From: an uncultured Muribaculaceae bacterium
GTDB lineage: Bacteria; Bacteroidota; Bacteroidia; Bacteroidales; Muribaculaceae
Length of the DNA stretch: 64,000 nucleotides
Reading direction: 5' to 3'
Assembly: GCA_910579185.1 (NCBI GenBank)
Contig: CAJTTG010000001.1
Coordinates: forward strand, 310,001-374,000
Shown: piece by piece, positions 53,343 to 61,734 of the stretch
Layout of the letters: every line of letters begins with the position of its first letter
How positions within the stretch are numbered: the first letter of the stretch is position 1
Position numbers and translations under genes: made by a program
The notes under the pieces: model-generated
Seen by the model: only the letters and a program-made list of their open reading frames with translations
What the model was told of the DNA's origin: nothing
Databases searched by the model: none

Positions 53343-55403
53343 TCACTTTCCTAATTTTGGCGTAACAGAAATGAAGAATTCGAAATTGATGCCTGGCATT
53401 GGATGCGAGAGAACCGATAGATAGTCCTCATTGAATATATTATTGACCGCAAGTTTCAAAGAAAGATCAACAGGTCGGAATGACAGACTTTTCTCCAACG
53501 AAATATTGCTCATGAAGTAGTTCGGCAGATAGCCACTTATACTATTATCGTTGCTTGACATGGTGAAACGTTGCGAATAATAACACCATTTATATAAAAA
53601 GCTCCAAGAACGCCACGACAATCGCCCTGTAAGTGATGCTGAGTGACGGGGAACATATGGCAATTGCTTGCCAACCGATTGATCAGCCGGCGACATCGGC
53701 TGACCCTCATTGATCGACGGAGTCCAAGAATAAGATCCATCAAGGTCAAGCAACCAGCCCTTGATAGGTTGAATAGCTGCATTAAGCTTCATCTCTAATC
53801 CGTAAGCATGAACACTCTTAACATTCCGCGGAGAGAAAAATCCTTTTGTAGTTGGCAACCATATAATCCAATTATCTATATACGAGTCAAACCACGTCGC
53901 ACCTCCCCCAAGGGAAAATACACCGGGAGTACCAATATCAAATGTTACTCCTGCATCATAGCTAAAGCCGGTTTCACTTTTAAGATCCGGATTGCCGCCG
54001 GGAAGAAAGTACATATCGTTAAGCGTTGGAAATCTATGGTTACGCGAAACTGACGCTTTCAACACCACATTACCACGGCGTGACAACACCCCATCAAGAT
54101 AAAGTGCAGGGATTACAGGAGCCCAAAGATCGCCGTACATATCCTCTCGGACAAGAAGTGAGATTCCAAGCCTATCGACAGGACGCCATTTTGCCGATAA
54201 CGCCCCTGACAATTCGACACGTCCTTTATCATATCCGATTATGGCCCGGTCACCATTCTGCAAAATCACATCTTTGTCTTCACTATATACCAGATGTTGA
54301 TGCGCCGAAATGTTTGCAGTGAAATACCACTTGGGCGATGGATTGTATTCTCCATCAAACTGCCCGTAGAAAGTATTGACCCGACTCCTTGATCGAGTCA
54401 TTGTAGCCCAGTTGTTATCCGAGACCTCCCTTCGGTAGTCATATGCCATTCGTGTGTACATATATCCACCCCGAAGTCCAGTACGCCATGTGCTCCGGTT
54501 ATGATCCCAGGAAACCACCCCTCGGAATGTCTGTTCGCGTTGTTTGTTCTCGAAATCACGTTCATCGCCATAATCGGTTGTCAACAACGGCAATTCACGA
54601 TTGGAATTTATATACCACGCATTAAGGCCAAACCTGTCTCCTTTATGTGTATTGTAATAAACCTCCTGCAATAAATGCAGATCCCGGAATGCACCGCTAC
54701 GATTCCGCTCTGTAGGATTAAATTGGCATATGATGTTATGGTCGTCATCGTAGATATTTTCTTTCTTATCATGATTAATGTATTTGTAATCATTACGCGA
54801 AGAACTATAGACCGCACGGGTTGAAACGCTCCAGCGATCATTTCCATAAGTGATTCTCGCAAACTCATCAAATGTCTTGAACGACCCTATTCCCTGTACG
54901 TATTGCAGCCCGATTCCTTCCGGGACTTCAGGCAGTGTGCCGAGACGGACAAGCCCACCCAGTCCACCTCCTGTTTCTGTAGCGGACGAGGTGCCGTGCA
55001 AAAGCGAAGCCTGATCAATGAAATAGGATGGAATTGTGGAGAAGTCGGTCATGCCAAGCATCGGATTGTTTATCCGCATCCCATTCCATGTAACCTGCGT
55101 ATGACTGGCGGATGTTCCTCTGAACGCCACTGTAGACTGCGTTGCCCGACCATAGCTCTTGACAAACACCGACGAGTTGTACGTCAACACATCTGCCATG
55201 GAAAGCGCTATATTCTCTTTCAATGCAAGCGAATCAAAAACGGTTTTCTGCACACCAATTTCTTTCATCGGCCGACGAGATGTGACCACAACCTCGTCAA
55301 GCTTGCGTATGCGCTGATCTGCGCTCTGCGGAAAGACCTCTGCCACACCGCAGACAACAAACATCAACACGAGCAACAAATTATATTTTGAAATCTCTTT
55401 CAT
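53343..55403 (-). CDS. btuB: TonB-dependent vitamin B12 receptor, BtuB-like
   Basis: A 686-residue TonB-dependent outer-membrane receptor. After the signal peptide, the TonB-box region reads RKLDEVVVTSRRP; the plug contains STVAFRGTSASHTQVTWNG and MADVLTYNSSVFVKSYG; the C-terminal barrel is Tyr/Trp-rich, ending with a strand NFEFFISVTPKLGK. Cobalamin as ligand is inferred from the cobalamin riboswitch at the head of the operon and from the BtuG-like partner gene just upstream, which overlaps by 4 bp (ATGA; start at 55403). No btuCDF genes lie in the window. Confidence 0.88.
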   Translation of the reverse strand: MKEISKYNLLLVLMFVVCGVAEVFPQSADQRIRKLDEVVVTSRRPMKEIGVQKTVFDSLALKENIALSMADVLTYNSSVFVKSYGRATQSTVAFRGTSASHTQVTWNGMRINNPMLGMTDFSTIPSYFIDQASLLHGTSSATETGGGLGGLVRLGTLPEVPEGIGLQYVQGIGSFKTFDEFARITYGNDRWSVSTRAVYSSSRNDYKYINHDKKENIYDDDHNIICQFNPTERNRSGAFRDLHLLQEVYYNTHKGDRFGLNAWYINSNRELPLLTTDYGDERDFENKQREQTFRGVVSWDHNRSTWRTGLRGGYMYTRMAYDYRREVSDNNWATMTRSRSRVNTFYGQFDGEYNPSPKWYFTANISAHQHLVYSEDKDVILQNGDRAIIGYDKGRVELSGALSAKWRPVDRLGISLLVREDMYGDLWAPVIPALYLDGVLSRRGNVVLKASVSRNHRFPTLNDMYFLPGGNPDLKSETGFSYDAGVTFDIGTPGVFSLGGGATWFDSYIDNWIIWLPTTKGFFSPRNVKSVHAYGLEMKLNAAIQPIKGWLLDLDGSYSWTPSINEGQPMSPADQSVGKQLPYVPRHSASLTGRLSWRSWSFLYKWCYYSQRFTMSSNDNSISGYLPNYFMSNISLEKSLSFRPVDLSLKLAVNNIFNEDYLSVLSHPMPGINFEFFISVTPKLGK

Positions 55404-56476
55404 TTCCAACAAAAAGCCCCTGGATTAATACCGACATAGAATTCATCAAGCAGAGCGCCCTGCTGATTATATCTATATATCATTCCCTGCTGCTGATAAT
55501 CTATGGCATCTGCAACATAGACATCTCCATTTGCAGGATCAACCGTCAGCCCATAATATTCTGTGTCACGTGACCGCAGAAAAGGGCGTAACGGCAATCT
55601 ACCGGCGGTCACCTCCATACGCCACACATCATCATTGATCCAGTAAAGCACATCACGTGACCCATTGATCTGAATCCTTCCGGGAGTCTCTCCGAGGTGG
55701 AATTTAAACCGTTGCTCAATCTCAAACGAGTTTGCATCTACACACACTAACGACGGAGCTTCATAACCGGCCGGAGAGCCATCATATCCACCATCGGTGA
55801 TAGTCCATAAACGATTATATGCATCCAAGACAAGCGACGAAGGCTGCACCCCAACTTCAAGCTGAGCCACAACCTGATCAGTTTCCGTATCTATTTTGAT
55901 GATTCTGTTCTGATAGCTCCAGCAATTGCAGAAAACATACTTCCCATATTGCACCATCTGCTCCGTGGAGCCACTTGCAAAATCCATGTCAGGGACTTCT
56001 ATACAACCTGTGATCTCATATTTCAATGGATTCACAATAAATATACGATTATCCCACAGTTGTGTAACATAAGCCTTTGAGTCATTAACAAAATGGATGT
56101 ACCGTGGCGAAGGAAGACCTACAATACGACCAACCTCTTTAAACGTATCCATATCAATAGCAAAAATCACGTGGGAATTATTGGAGACAATCCATCCCTT
56201 GCCACCATGTGCCGTCATAGATTGCACAACGTCACCCAGCCGATATCCATTGGCCCGAATGAACACTTCATTCTCCACTGATTTATTCTCCGGATCGTAA
56301 TAAGACAGAGTCCCGTTACTGTACTGAAAATTACCTTCATTGCAAATGAACAGACCATTACTGCCGGACTCAAAATCCTCCACAACGCTACCATAGTCCC
56401 ATTCCATACAGGACTGACTCCACAAAGCCGTTATAAGAATCAGTAACTTTACTAAATGTTGGATCTTATATGCCAT
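55400..56476 (-). CDS. btuG: BtuG-like surface beta-propeller lipoprotein
   Basis: A 358-residue lipoprotein; the signal ends ALWSQSC, with Cys near residue 23, followed by acidic residues that favour surface export in Bacteroidota. The mature part is a seven-bladed propeller by repeat pattern (GLFICNEGNFQYSNGTL, GKGWIVSNNSHVIFAIDM, SKAYVTQLWDNRIFIVNP, RLWTITDGGYDGSP, VYVADAIDYQQQGM). BtuG proteins of gut Bacteroides bind vitamin B12 with very high affinity at the cell surface and pass it to BtuB. Position first in the riboswitch-controlled operon and overlap with btuB support that assignment, though direct cobalamin contacts cannot be read here. Confidence 0.85.
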   Translation of the reverse strand: MAYKIQHLVKLLILITALWSQSCMEWDYGSVVEDFESGSNGLFICNEGNFQYSNGTLSYYDPENKSVENEVFIRANGYRLGDVVQSMTAHGGKGWIVSNNSHVIFAIDMDTFKEVGRIVGLPSPRYIHFVNDSKAYVTQLWDNRIFIVNPLKYEITGCIEVPDMDFASGSTEQMVQYGKYVFCNCWSYQNRIIKIDTETDQVVAQLEVGVQPSSLVLDAYNRLWTITDGGYDGSPAGYEAPSLVCVDANSFEIEQRFKFHLGETPGRIQINGSRDVLYWINDDVWRMEVTAGRLPLRPFLRSRDTEYYGLTVDPANGDVYVADAIDYQQQGMIYRYNQQGALLDEFYVGINPGAFCWK

Positions 56477-56582
56477 TTTTCATCATCTGAACAACAGGAC
56501 CAGACGGTTCTCCATTCCATTCAAGCGTCAACCGATGAAAAAAGACAGAGCCCTGTATCCCGCAGGTTATATTCTAAATTGC

Positions 56583-56770
56583 AACAGGCAGGTCTTCTGA
56601 CTTATCCCAGGCATCGCGCCTTCTCATCCTATCCGGACAATGGCATATTTGCGGTACCACAAAATGGAATTCACAGCAGCGGGTACTGTTACGGATTCTC
56701 ACCGTATTCCCTATTTCTATCCATGAGCCAAGTACAATACATATTGCTATCTTGATTCAATGAAAACCTA
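56583..56770 (-). ncRNA. cobalamin riboswitch
   Basis: Adenosylcobalamin-sensing leader on the minus strand, ending about 107 bp before btuG. Conserved elements in order: GGGAATACGGTGAGAATCCG, the B12 box GTACCCGCTGCTGTGA (plus 56671-56687), and the 3' closing strand AAGTCAGAAGACCTGCC (plus 56586-56602). The 5' end is placed near a matching strand (AATAGGT) close to 56770 and is approximate. When cobalamin is bound it is expected to repress the btuG-btuB operon. Confidence 0.92.
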
Positions 56771-56778
56771 TTTGCATA

Positions 56779-56786
56779 CAAAAATA
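56779..56786 (-). promoter_or_regulatory. -7 element of the btuG-btuB operon
   Basis: TATTTTTG on the minus strand (plus 56779-56786) lies just upstream of the riboswitch 5' end. No clear upstream element was found. Confidence 0.4.
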
Positions 56787-56846
56787 TAACAATTCCACAG
56801 CATATCATAATCCCGACAAGAATTTAACTAAACTATTGTCCTCAAA

Positions 56847-56892
56847 ATATGAAAATCGGTGGAATATCACCATATTCCACCGATTTTCATAT
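56847..56892 (-). terminator. long perfect hairpin after nagB
   Basis: A 21-bp perfect stem (56847-56867 with 56872-56892, core AATCGGTGGAATAT) closes a 4-base loop, 16 bp after the nagB stop on the minus strand. It is probably the nagB terminator; the following T-rich tail is short. The stem is longer than a usual intrinsic terminator. Confidence 0.7.
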
Positions 56893-56907
56893 TCTATTTC
56901 CGAATGC

Positions 56908-57717
56908 TTATAGCTGAGTCTCCGGGTCGAGGTTCGCACTTTCAATATCTTTGAAATAACGATATGTTCCGACCTTAAGCTCTTCACATGCAGCATCGTC
57001 GGCTACAATCAGAGCCTTCGGATGCATCTGCAATGCAGAGATAGTCCACATTTGAGAAATACCGCCCTCTACTCCATGACGTAATGCACGAGCCTTGTTG
57101 TGACCATTGACAATCAGCAGAACGCTCTTGGCTGCCATGATTGTTCCAACACCAACCGTAAGGGCTGTCTTGGGAACAAGATCAACGTTATTATCAAAGA
57201 AACGGGAGTTTGCAATGATAGTGTCGCGCGTCAAAGTCTTCATTCTCGTTTTGCTGGTCAAGGCTGATCCAGGCTCATTGAAGGCGATATGTCCGTCGGG
57301 ACCCACACCGCCAAGGAACAGATCGATGCCACCATAGGACGCGATCTTCTCTTCATAACGACGGCATTCTTCCTCCGGATTTTCAGCATTTCCATTCAAG
57401 ATATTAACCTGCTCTGCCGGGATGTCAATCTGATTAAAGAAATTAGTCCACATAAATGTGTAATAGCTCTGCTCATGGTCACGAGGAATGCCGCAATACT
57501 CATCCATATTGAATGTGACAACATGCTTGAAGCTGACCTTGCCCTCCTTATTTAATTTGATAAGATGACGGTACATGCCAAGGGGTGAGCTTCCGGTAGG
57601 ACATCCAAGCACAAAAGGATGCTCAGCAGTAGGATTAGCCTTGTTGATGCAGGCTGCCACATAATTAGCAGCCCAACGCGATACTTGATCGTAATCGGGT
57701 TCGATGATGAGTCTCAT
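56908..57717 (-). CDS. nagB: glucosamine-6-phosphate deaminase
   Basis: NagB converts glucosamine-6-phosphate to fructose-6-phosphate and ammonia, funnelling amino sugars into glycolysis. The 269-residue protein has all catalytic residues: LGCPTGSSPLGMYRHLI (phosphate loop), TFNMDEYCGIP (Asp), and GGVGPDGHIAFNEPGSA (Asp, His and Glu), then VGVGTIMAAKSVLLIVNG (allosteric/phosphate region). Length and motif order match the hexameric E. coli enzyme. It is transcribed away from the NagB-PIG-L fusion gene at 58007, which suggests related amino-sugar metabolism on both sides of a shared regulatory gap. Confidence 0.97.
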   Translation of the reverse strand: MRLIIEPDYDQVSRWAANYVAACINKANPTAEHPFVLGCPTGSSPLGMYRHLIKLNKEGKVSFKHVVTFNMDEYCGIPRDHEQSYYTFMWTNFFNQIDIPAEQVNILNGNAENPEEECRRYEEKIASYGGIDLFLGGVGPDGHIAFNEPGSALTSKTRMKTLTRDTIIANSRFFDNNVDLVPKTALTVGVGTIMAAKSVLLIVNGHNKARALRHGVEGGISQMWTISALQMHPKALIVADDAACEELKVGTYRYFKDIESANLDPETQL

Positions 57718-57980
57718 TTTTTATCTTTATATTTACCAGCTGTTAAAGCTGAATTAACATTAGTGCAAAGTAAATAAAACCGAATCATTTTCACAATAGA
57801 CATTCAATTTATTGGCATCAACTTTTATGATAATAAATGTTAATACACCGATAAATCTGCGTATTCAATCCCAAATCAGCCCACCGCCACAAATCCAGGT
57901 TGAGAGCCAGTTGAATATCATATCAGACACCTCATGCGAAAATTAACCATTTTTTTATTTCATAATTTTATATAATTCGA

Positions 57981-57988
57981 TACCTTTG
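57981..57988 (+). promoter_or_regulatory. -7 element of the NagB-PIG-L fusion gene
   Basis: TACCTTTG at 57981-57988 lies 18 bp before the ATG at 58007. The rest of the 289-bp gap from nagB (57718-58006) is AT-rich with no other feature I can support. Confidence 0.45.
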
Positions 57989-58006
57989 TAGAAATTTTAC
58001 ATACAC

Positions 58007-59989
58007 ATGAAAACCAATCTCAGTTCTCAAATTAAACTCGACCGAATTCCTCGCAGATATTATGATCCGCAAGGTGAAATTGAATTGGCCGCTTTAACAC
58101 GTGAAGAAAAAGTCTACACGAAAATCTTCGAAAACGTAAACGACGGAAGCCGCTACATTGCCGACAGCATTGTCCGTTACATCAAGCGCTATGTTGCGGA
58201 AAAAGGCAAATGCGTATTGGCTTTAGGCGCAGGCACCAGCACCCATAGTGTCTATGCCGAACTCATCAAATTATGCAAAAACGGTGAGGTTTCATTCAAA
58301 GATGTGATCGTTTATAACATCAGCGAATTCTTCCCCTTATTACCCGATGGACCAAGCACATTGAAACGTCTCAACGACGTATTCCTGCAGCACATCGACA
58401 TCAAGCCCGAGAACATCCGCACAATTGATCCGGCTGTCACCAAAGAGGACATGTTTGATTACTGCAAAGCCTACGAGCAGTCCATTGCCAACGAAGGCGG
58501 AATCGACGTAACAGTATGCGAAGTGGGAGCTATTGGCACATTAGCGTTCAACGAACCCGGCAGCACAGCCTCAAGCCTATGCCGTCTGGTACTCCTTGGC
58601 AGCGAAGCACGCCATATCGTTTCTTCCGACTACAACTGCGAGAATGTCCCCACAACAGCAATCACACTTGGCATCAGCAATCTGTTGTCTGCACGCCGGG
58701 TTGTCACAATGGCCTGGGGTGAAAACAGAGCTTCTATCATCAAACGCACCGTTGAAGAACCGGCATCAGCAGCCGATCCTGCGTCATTCCTGCAGAACCA
58801 TCCGCATGCAAAGATAGTAGTTGATCTTCCTGCCGCTGAAGAGCTGACCCGTATAAGCCAGCCGTGGAAAGTAACATCGTGTGAATGGAATGATAAGCTG
58901 ATCCGTCGCGCAATCGTATGGCTCTGCGACATGACTGGCAAACCGATCCTCAAACTGACAGATAAAGACTATAACGACTGGGGGCTTGGAGAACTGCTTG
59001 CGCTCTATGGTTCCGCCTACAACGTAAACATCAAAATATTCAACGATCTGCAGCACACAATCACCGGATGGCCGGGAGGCAAACCTAATGCTGACGACAC
59101 CTATCGTCCGGAACGCGCCAACCCCTATCCCAAACGTGTGATCGTATTCTCGCCCCACCCCGACGACGATGTTATCTCCATGGGTGGAACGCTGAAACGT
59201 CTCGTGGATCAGAAACACGATGTGCATGTTGCTTACGAGACATCCGGCAATATCGCAGTCGGTGATGAAGACATGATGCGCTACTTCCTGATGATGGATA
59301 AGATCGCGCCGATGTTTGGATTCCAGACAGAAGGCTTCAATAAGCTCAGCAAAGATGTAAGCTCTTTCGTTGCCCAGAAGAAAGCCGGCGAGATGGATTC
59401 AGCGGATATCCGCGAGATCAAGACTATGATCCGTCAGGCAGAGGCAACAATCGCATGCAACTATATTGGCGTCAAACCTCAGAACATCCATTTCCTGCGT
59501 CTTCCTTTCTATGAAACAGGAACCATCAAGAAAGGCGATCTGTCAGAAGCCGACATTGAGATCGTAAAGAAACTGCTGGAGGATGTGAAACCTCATCAGA
59601 TTTTCGTTGCCGGTGACCTTGCCGACCCACACGGCACACACCGCGTCTGCACAGATGCCGTATTTGCAGCCTTATATGAACTGCGCAACGAGGATTGGAT
59701 GCGTGATTGCCGTATCTGGATGTACCGTGGCGCATGGGCAGAATGGGAAATTGACCACATTGAAATGGCAGTACCCATTTCTCCGGAAGAGCTTCGCTTC
59801 AAACGCAACTCAATTCTGAAGCACCAGAGCCAGATGGAGAACGCGCCGTTCCTTGGCGATGACGACCGCTTGTTCTGGCAACGCGCAGAAGAGCGCAACA
59901 GAGCGACTGCAAGTCTCTATGAAAAGCTTGGCCTCGCATCATATGAAGCCATGGAGGCATTTGTAGAGTACCCCCCGATCAAAGACTGA
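58007..59989 (+). CDS. fusion of degenerate NagB-like domain and PIG-L deacetylase domain
   Basis: A 660-residue cytoplasmic protein in two parts. Residues about 40-300 are a NagB-fold domain, but the three residues that make NagB a deaminase are changed: the MDEY Asp is Ser in NISEF (104-108), and the DGH pair reads IGT in VGAIGTLAFNEPG (173-185). Only the FNEPG Glu stays. Residues about 375-560 are a PIG-L/LmbE domain with the zinc motif FSPHPDDDVISMGG and the second ligand pair in ADPHGTHRVC, both intact. So a sugar-phosphate-binding but non-deaminating module is fused to an apparently active N-deacetylase. Annotated as a glucosamine deaminase in similar genomes, which the residues do not support. 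Likely acts on an N-acetylated sugar derivative; substrate unknown. Confidence 0.88.
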   Translation: MKTNLSSQIKLDRIPRRYYDPQGEIELAALTREEKVYTKIFENVNDGSRYIADSIVRYIKRYVAEKGKCVLALGAGTSTHSVYAELIKLCKNGEVSFKDVIVYNISEFFPLLPDGPSTLKRLNDVFLQHIDIKPENIRTIDPAVTKEDMFDYCKAYEQSIANEGGIDVTVCEVGAIGTLAFNEPGSTASSLCRLVLLGSEARHIVSSDYNCENVPTTAITLGISNLLSARRVVTMAWGENRASIIKRTVEEPASAADPASFLQNHPHAKIVVDLPAAEELTRISQPWKVTSCEWNDKLIRRAIVWLCDMTGKPILKLTDKDYNDWGLGELLALYGSAYNVNIKIFNDLQHTITGWPGGKPNADDTYRPERANPYPKRVIVFSPHPDDDVISMGGTLKRLVDQKHDVHVAYETSGNIAVGDEDMMRYFLMMDKIAPMFGFQTEGFNKLSKDVSSFVAQKKAGEMDSADIREIKTMIRQAEATIACNYIGVKPQNIHFLRLPFYETGTIKKGDLSEADIEIVKKLLEDVKPHQIFVAGDLADPHGTHRVCTDAVFAALYELRNEDWMRDCRIWMYRGAWAEWEIDHIEMAVPISPEELRFKRNSILKHQSQMENAPFLGDDDRLFWQRAEERNRATASLYEKLGLASYEAMEAFVEYPPIKD

Positions 59990-60009
59990 TAAAATCTGAC
60001 AATTATACC

Positions 60010-60048
60010 AGACCGGCGATATCCCCCGTGGGATATCGCCGGTCTTTC
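60010..60048 (+). terminator. strong terminator of the fusion gene
   Basis: A 16-bp perfect stem AGACCGGCGATATCCC (60010-60025) pairs with GGGATATCGCCGGTCT (60030-60045), with a 4-base loop, followed by TTTCTAT. It ends the transcript 20 bp after the stop. Confidence 0.8.
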
Positions 60049-60172
60049 TATATCCATAACATATACCTTATATCAATATCGCGATTGCCGCTATCGAAAA
60101 ATACCATAGAAAAGCACCGCAGGAATCAGATTTTAGATGTTGCTTTGCAATGTAAAAGAAAAACGACATATT

Positions 60173-60397
60173 ATGACAACATCATTGACAATCTGGATTA
60201 TGGTTTCGTCCATTGCAGCTCTTAATCTCATAGCATGGATTATTTCAACCATAATAAAACGCAAGCATCATCAATCAACAATCCACCACAAGCATCTTAT
60301 TGGTATGACGCATGAATGGGAGGAATTTTATGTACCCGGAGATACATTCAAAACATCTGAATACGGCTATGAAGATGACGACTTCGACGACCTATAA
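60173..60397 (+). CDS. small single-pass membrane protein, unknown
   Basis: A 74-residue predicted protein beginning MTTSLTIWIMVSSI with one transmembrane helix (about 3-25), a basic and His-containing cytoplasmic-side stretch (KRKHHQSTIHHKH) and an acidic tail (YEDDDFDDL). It overlaps the start of the next gene by about 29 bp, so it may be co-translated. No known family. I give moderate confidence because length and composition are protein-like but nothing else supports it; the ATG at 60137 upstream is another possible start. Confidence 0.45.
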   Translation: MTTSLTIWIMVSSIAALNLIAWIISTIIKRKHHQSTIHHKHLIGMTHEWEEFYVPGDTFKTSEYGYEDDDFDDL

Positions 60398-61157
60398 ATA
60401 TGACTGCCAGAGCATGGCAAAATTTCTGTCAGCATATGCCGGAATCCTATTCAGCAGTGGATCTACCTGCATCCGGTTGGAAAAGAATGTAACGAGGATC
60501 GCCGAAACATTCAACATGCATTCAGTCTTATCCATTTTTCCTCGGCATATACATCTGACTGTAAGTGACTCCGGTGGAGAAGTCACAACCGCAGTGGTCA
60601 ACATAGCTACCAAGCCAGTCAACTTTACCATAATCACACGACTCAGCAGCCTAAGTTGGGATATTGCCGATCATCGTATCTCCTTACACGACGCAGAAGA
60701 TAAGATATCTGAAATTTCCTCAAGACCACAGATTGGCATCTGGAGCAAAACCGCACTGATTGCGGCGGCAAATGCCTCATTCTGCCGTTTATTCCAGGGA
60801 GACGCCACAGCCATGCTGACTGTATTTATCGCAACTGTCGGTGGCCTTGTAATTCGCCAGACACTATCATCACGAAACTTTGATTTCCGCGTAGCCACCA
60901 TCCTGTCAGCATTCACCGCAGTTGTCATTGCCTCTGCCGACCATATCTTCTCCTTGAGCACTACTCCCGACACAGCTATAGCGACAAGCGTGCTCTACCT
61001 GATACCTGGCATCCCTCTGATAAATTCGTTCTGTGACATGCTTGATGGAAGATATATCTGTGCATTTGGACGTTTGATGCACGCAATTGTGCTGACAGCA
61101 TGTATGTCAATTGGTCTATACCTCGGCATATCTGCAATGAGAATATCAATATTTTGA
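60369..61157 (+). CDS. threonine/serine exporter, N-terminal (ThrE/YjjP-like) subunit
   Basis: A 262-residue protein matching the soluble-plus-membrane first half of ThrE-family exporters (DUF1212), comparable to E. coli YjjP. The opening AKFLSAYAGILFSSGSTCIR is the family's characteristic first motif, then RIAETFNMHSVLSIFPRHIHL and a run of hydrophobic segments from about residue 130 to the end. The partner half is the next gene, so this is a split exporter. Substrate is likely threonine/serine, though YjjPB in E. coli is linked to succinate, so it is not certain. Several starts are possible (60369, 60375, 60414); the first one is used here. Confidence 0.8.
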   Translation: MKMTTSTTYKYDCQSMAKFLSAYAGILFSSGSTCIRLEKNVTRIAETFNMHSVLSIFPRHIHLTVSDSGGEVTTAVVNIATKPVNFTIITRLSSLSWDIADHRISLHDAEDKISEISSRPQIGIWSKTALIAAANASFCRLFQGDATAMLTVFIATVGGLVIRQTLSSRNFDFRVATILSAFTAVVIASADHIFSLSTTPDTAIATSVLYLIPGIPLINSFCDMLDGRYICAFGRLMHAIVLTACMSIGLYLGISAMRISIF

Positions 61158-61171
61158 ACCCCACTCCAATC

Positions 61172-61672
61172 ATGTTAATGAACGAATTATTTCAAGATGC
61201 ATTCTTTTCCTCGATAGCAGCCATCGGTTTTGCGTCGGCAAGCAATCCTCCTAAACGCTCCTACATCTACTGTGGCATAATTGCCGCCGCAGGTCATTCA
61301 TGCCGTTACGCGATATTACAATCCTCGGGAACCGACAACCATAATTTAATCATAGCCACCGCAATTGCAGCACTACTCATAGGTGTTCTCGCTGTGATTG
61401 CCGCACCATTGGCAAAAGTTCCTGCCGAAACATACCTGTATCCGTCACTGCTTCCCATGATTCCGGGAATGTATGCCTACCGCATGTTCGGAGCACTGGC
61501 AAAACTGCTATCAATCTCCGGAGAAGCATCATTCAACCATTACTACTATATATTTGCATCGCAAGGATTGACATTTTTTGCAATCCTGACCGTTATGGCC
61601 ATCGGATCGACCGCACCGATTTTCATATTCAAACGAATAAGCTTTCAAGCGACCAGACATGGGCTACAATAA
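61172..61672 (+). CDS. threonine/serine exporter, C-terminal (ThrE/YjjB-like) subunit
   Basis: A 166-residue integral membrane protein corresponding to the C-terminal ThrE domain (DUF3815, YjjB-like). It has about five hydrophobic helices and the motif AETYLYPSLLPMIPGMYAYR near residue 95, typical of the family. A second start at 61178 is possible. It lies 15 bp after the first subunit gene; together they form one exporter. Confidence 0.8.
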   Translation: MLMNELFQDAFFSSIAAIGFASASNPPKRSYIYCGIIAAAGHSCRYAILQSSGTDNHNLIIATAIAALLIGVLAVIAAPLAKVPAETYLYPSLLPMIPGMYAYRMFGALAKLLSISGEASFNHYYYIFASQGLTFFAILTVMAIGSTAPIFIFKRISFQATRHGLQ

Positions 61673-61692
61673 AGAAGTTGATTAAATTTTTG

Positions 61693-61700
61693 TAAATTTG
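61693..61700 (+). promoter_or_regulatory. -7 element of the LysR gene
   Basis: TAAATTTG at 61693-61700 lies 34 bp before the LysR ATG at 61735. The upstream element is not well placed. Confidence 0.4.
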
Positions 61701-61734
61701 CAAAAGACAGCCATCAAGACATATATTTCATTTT

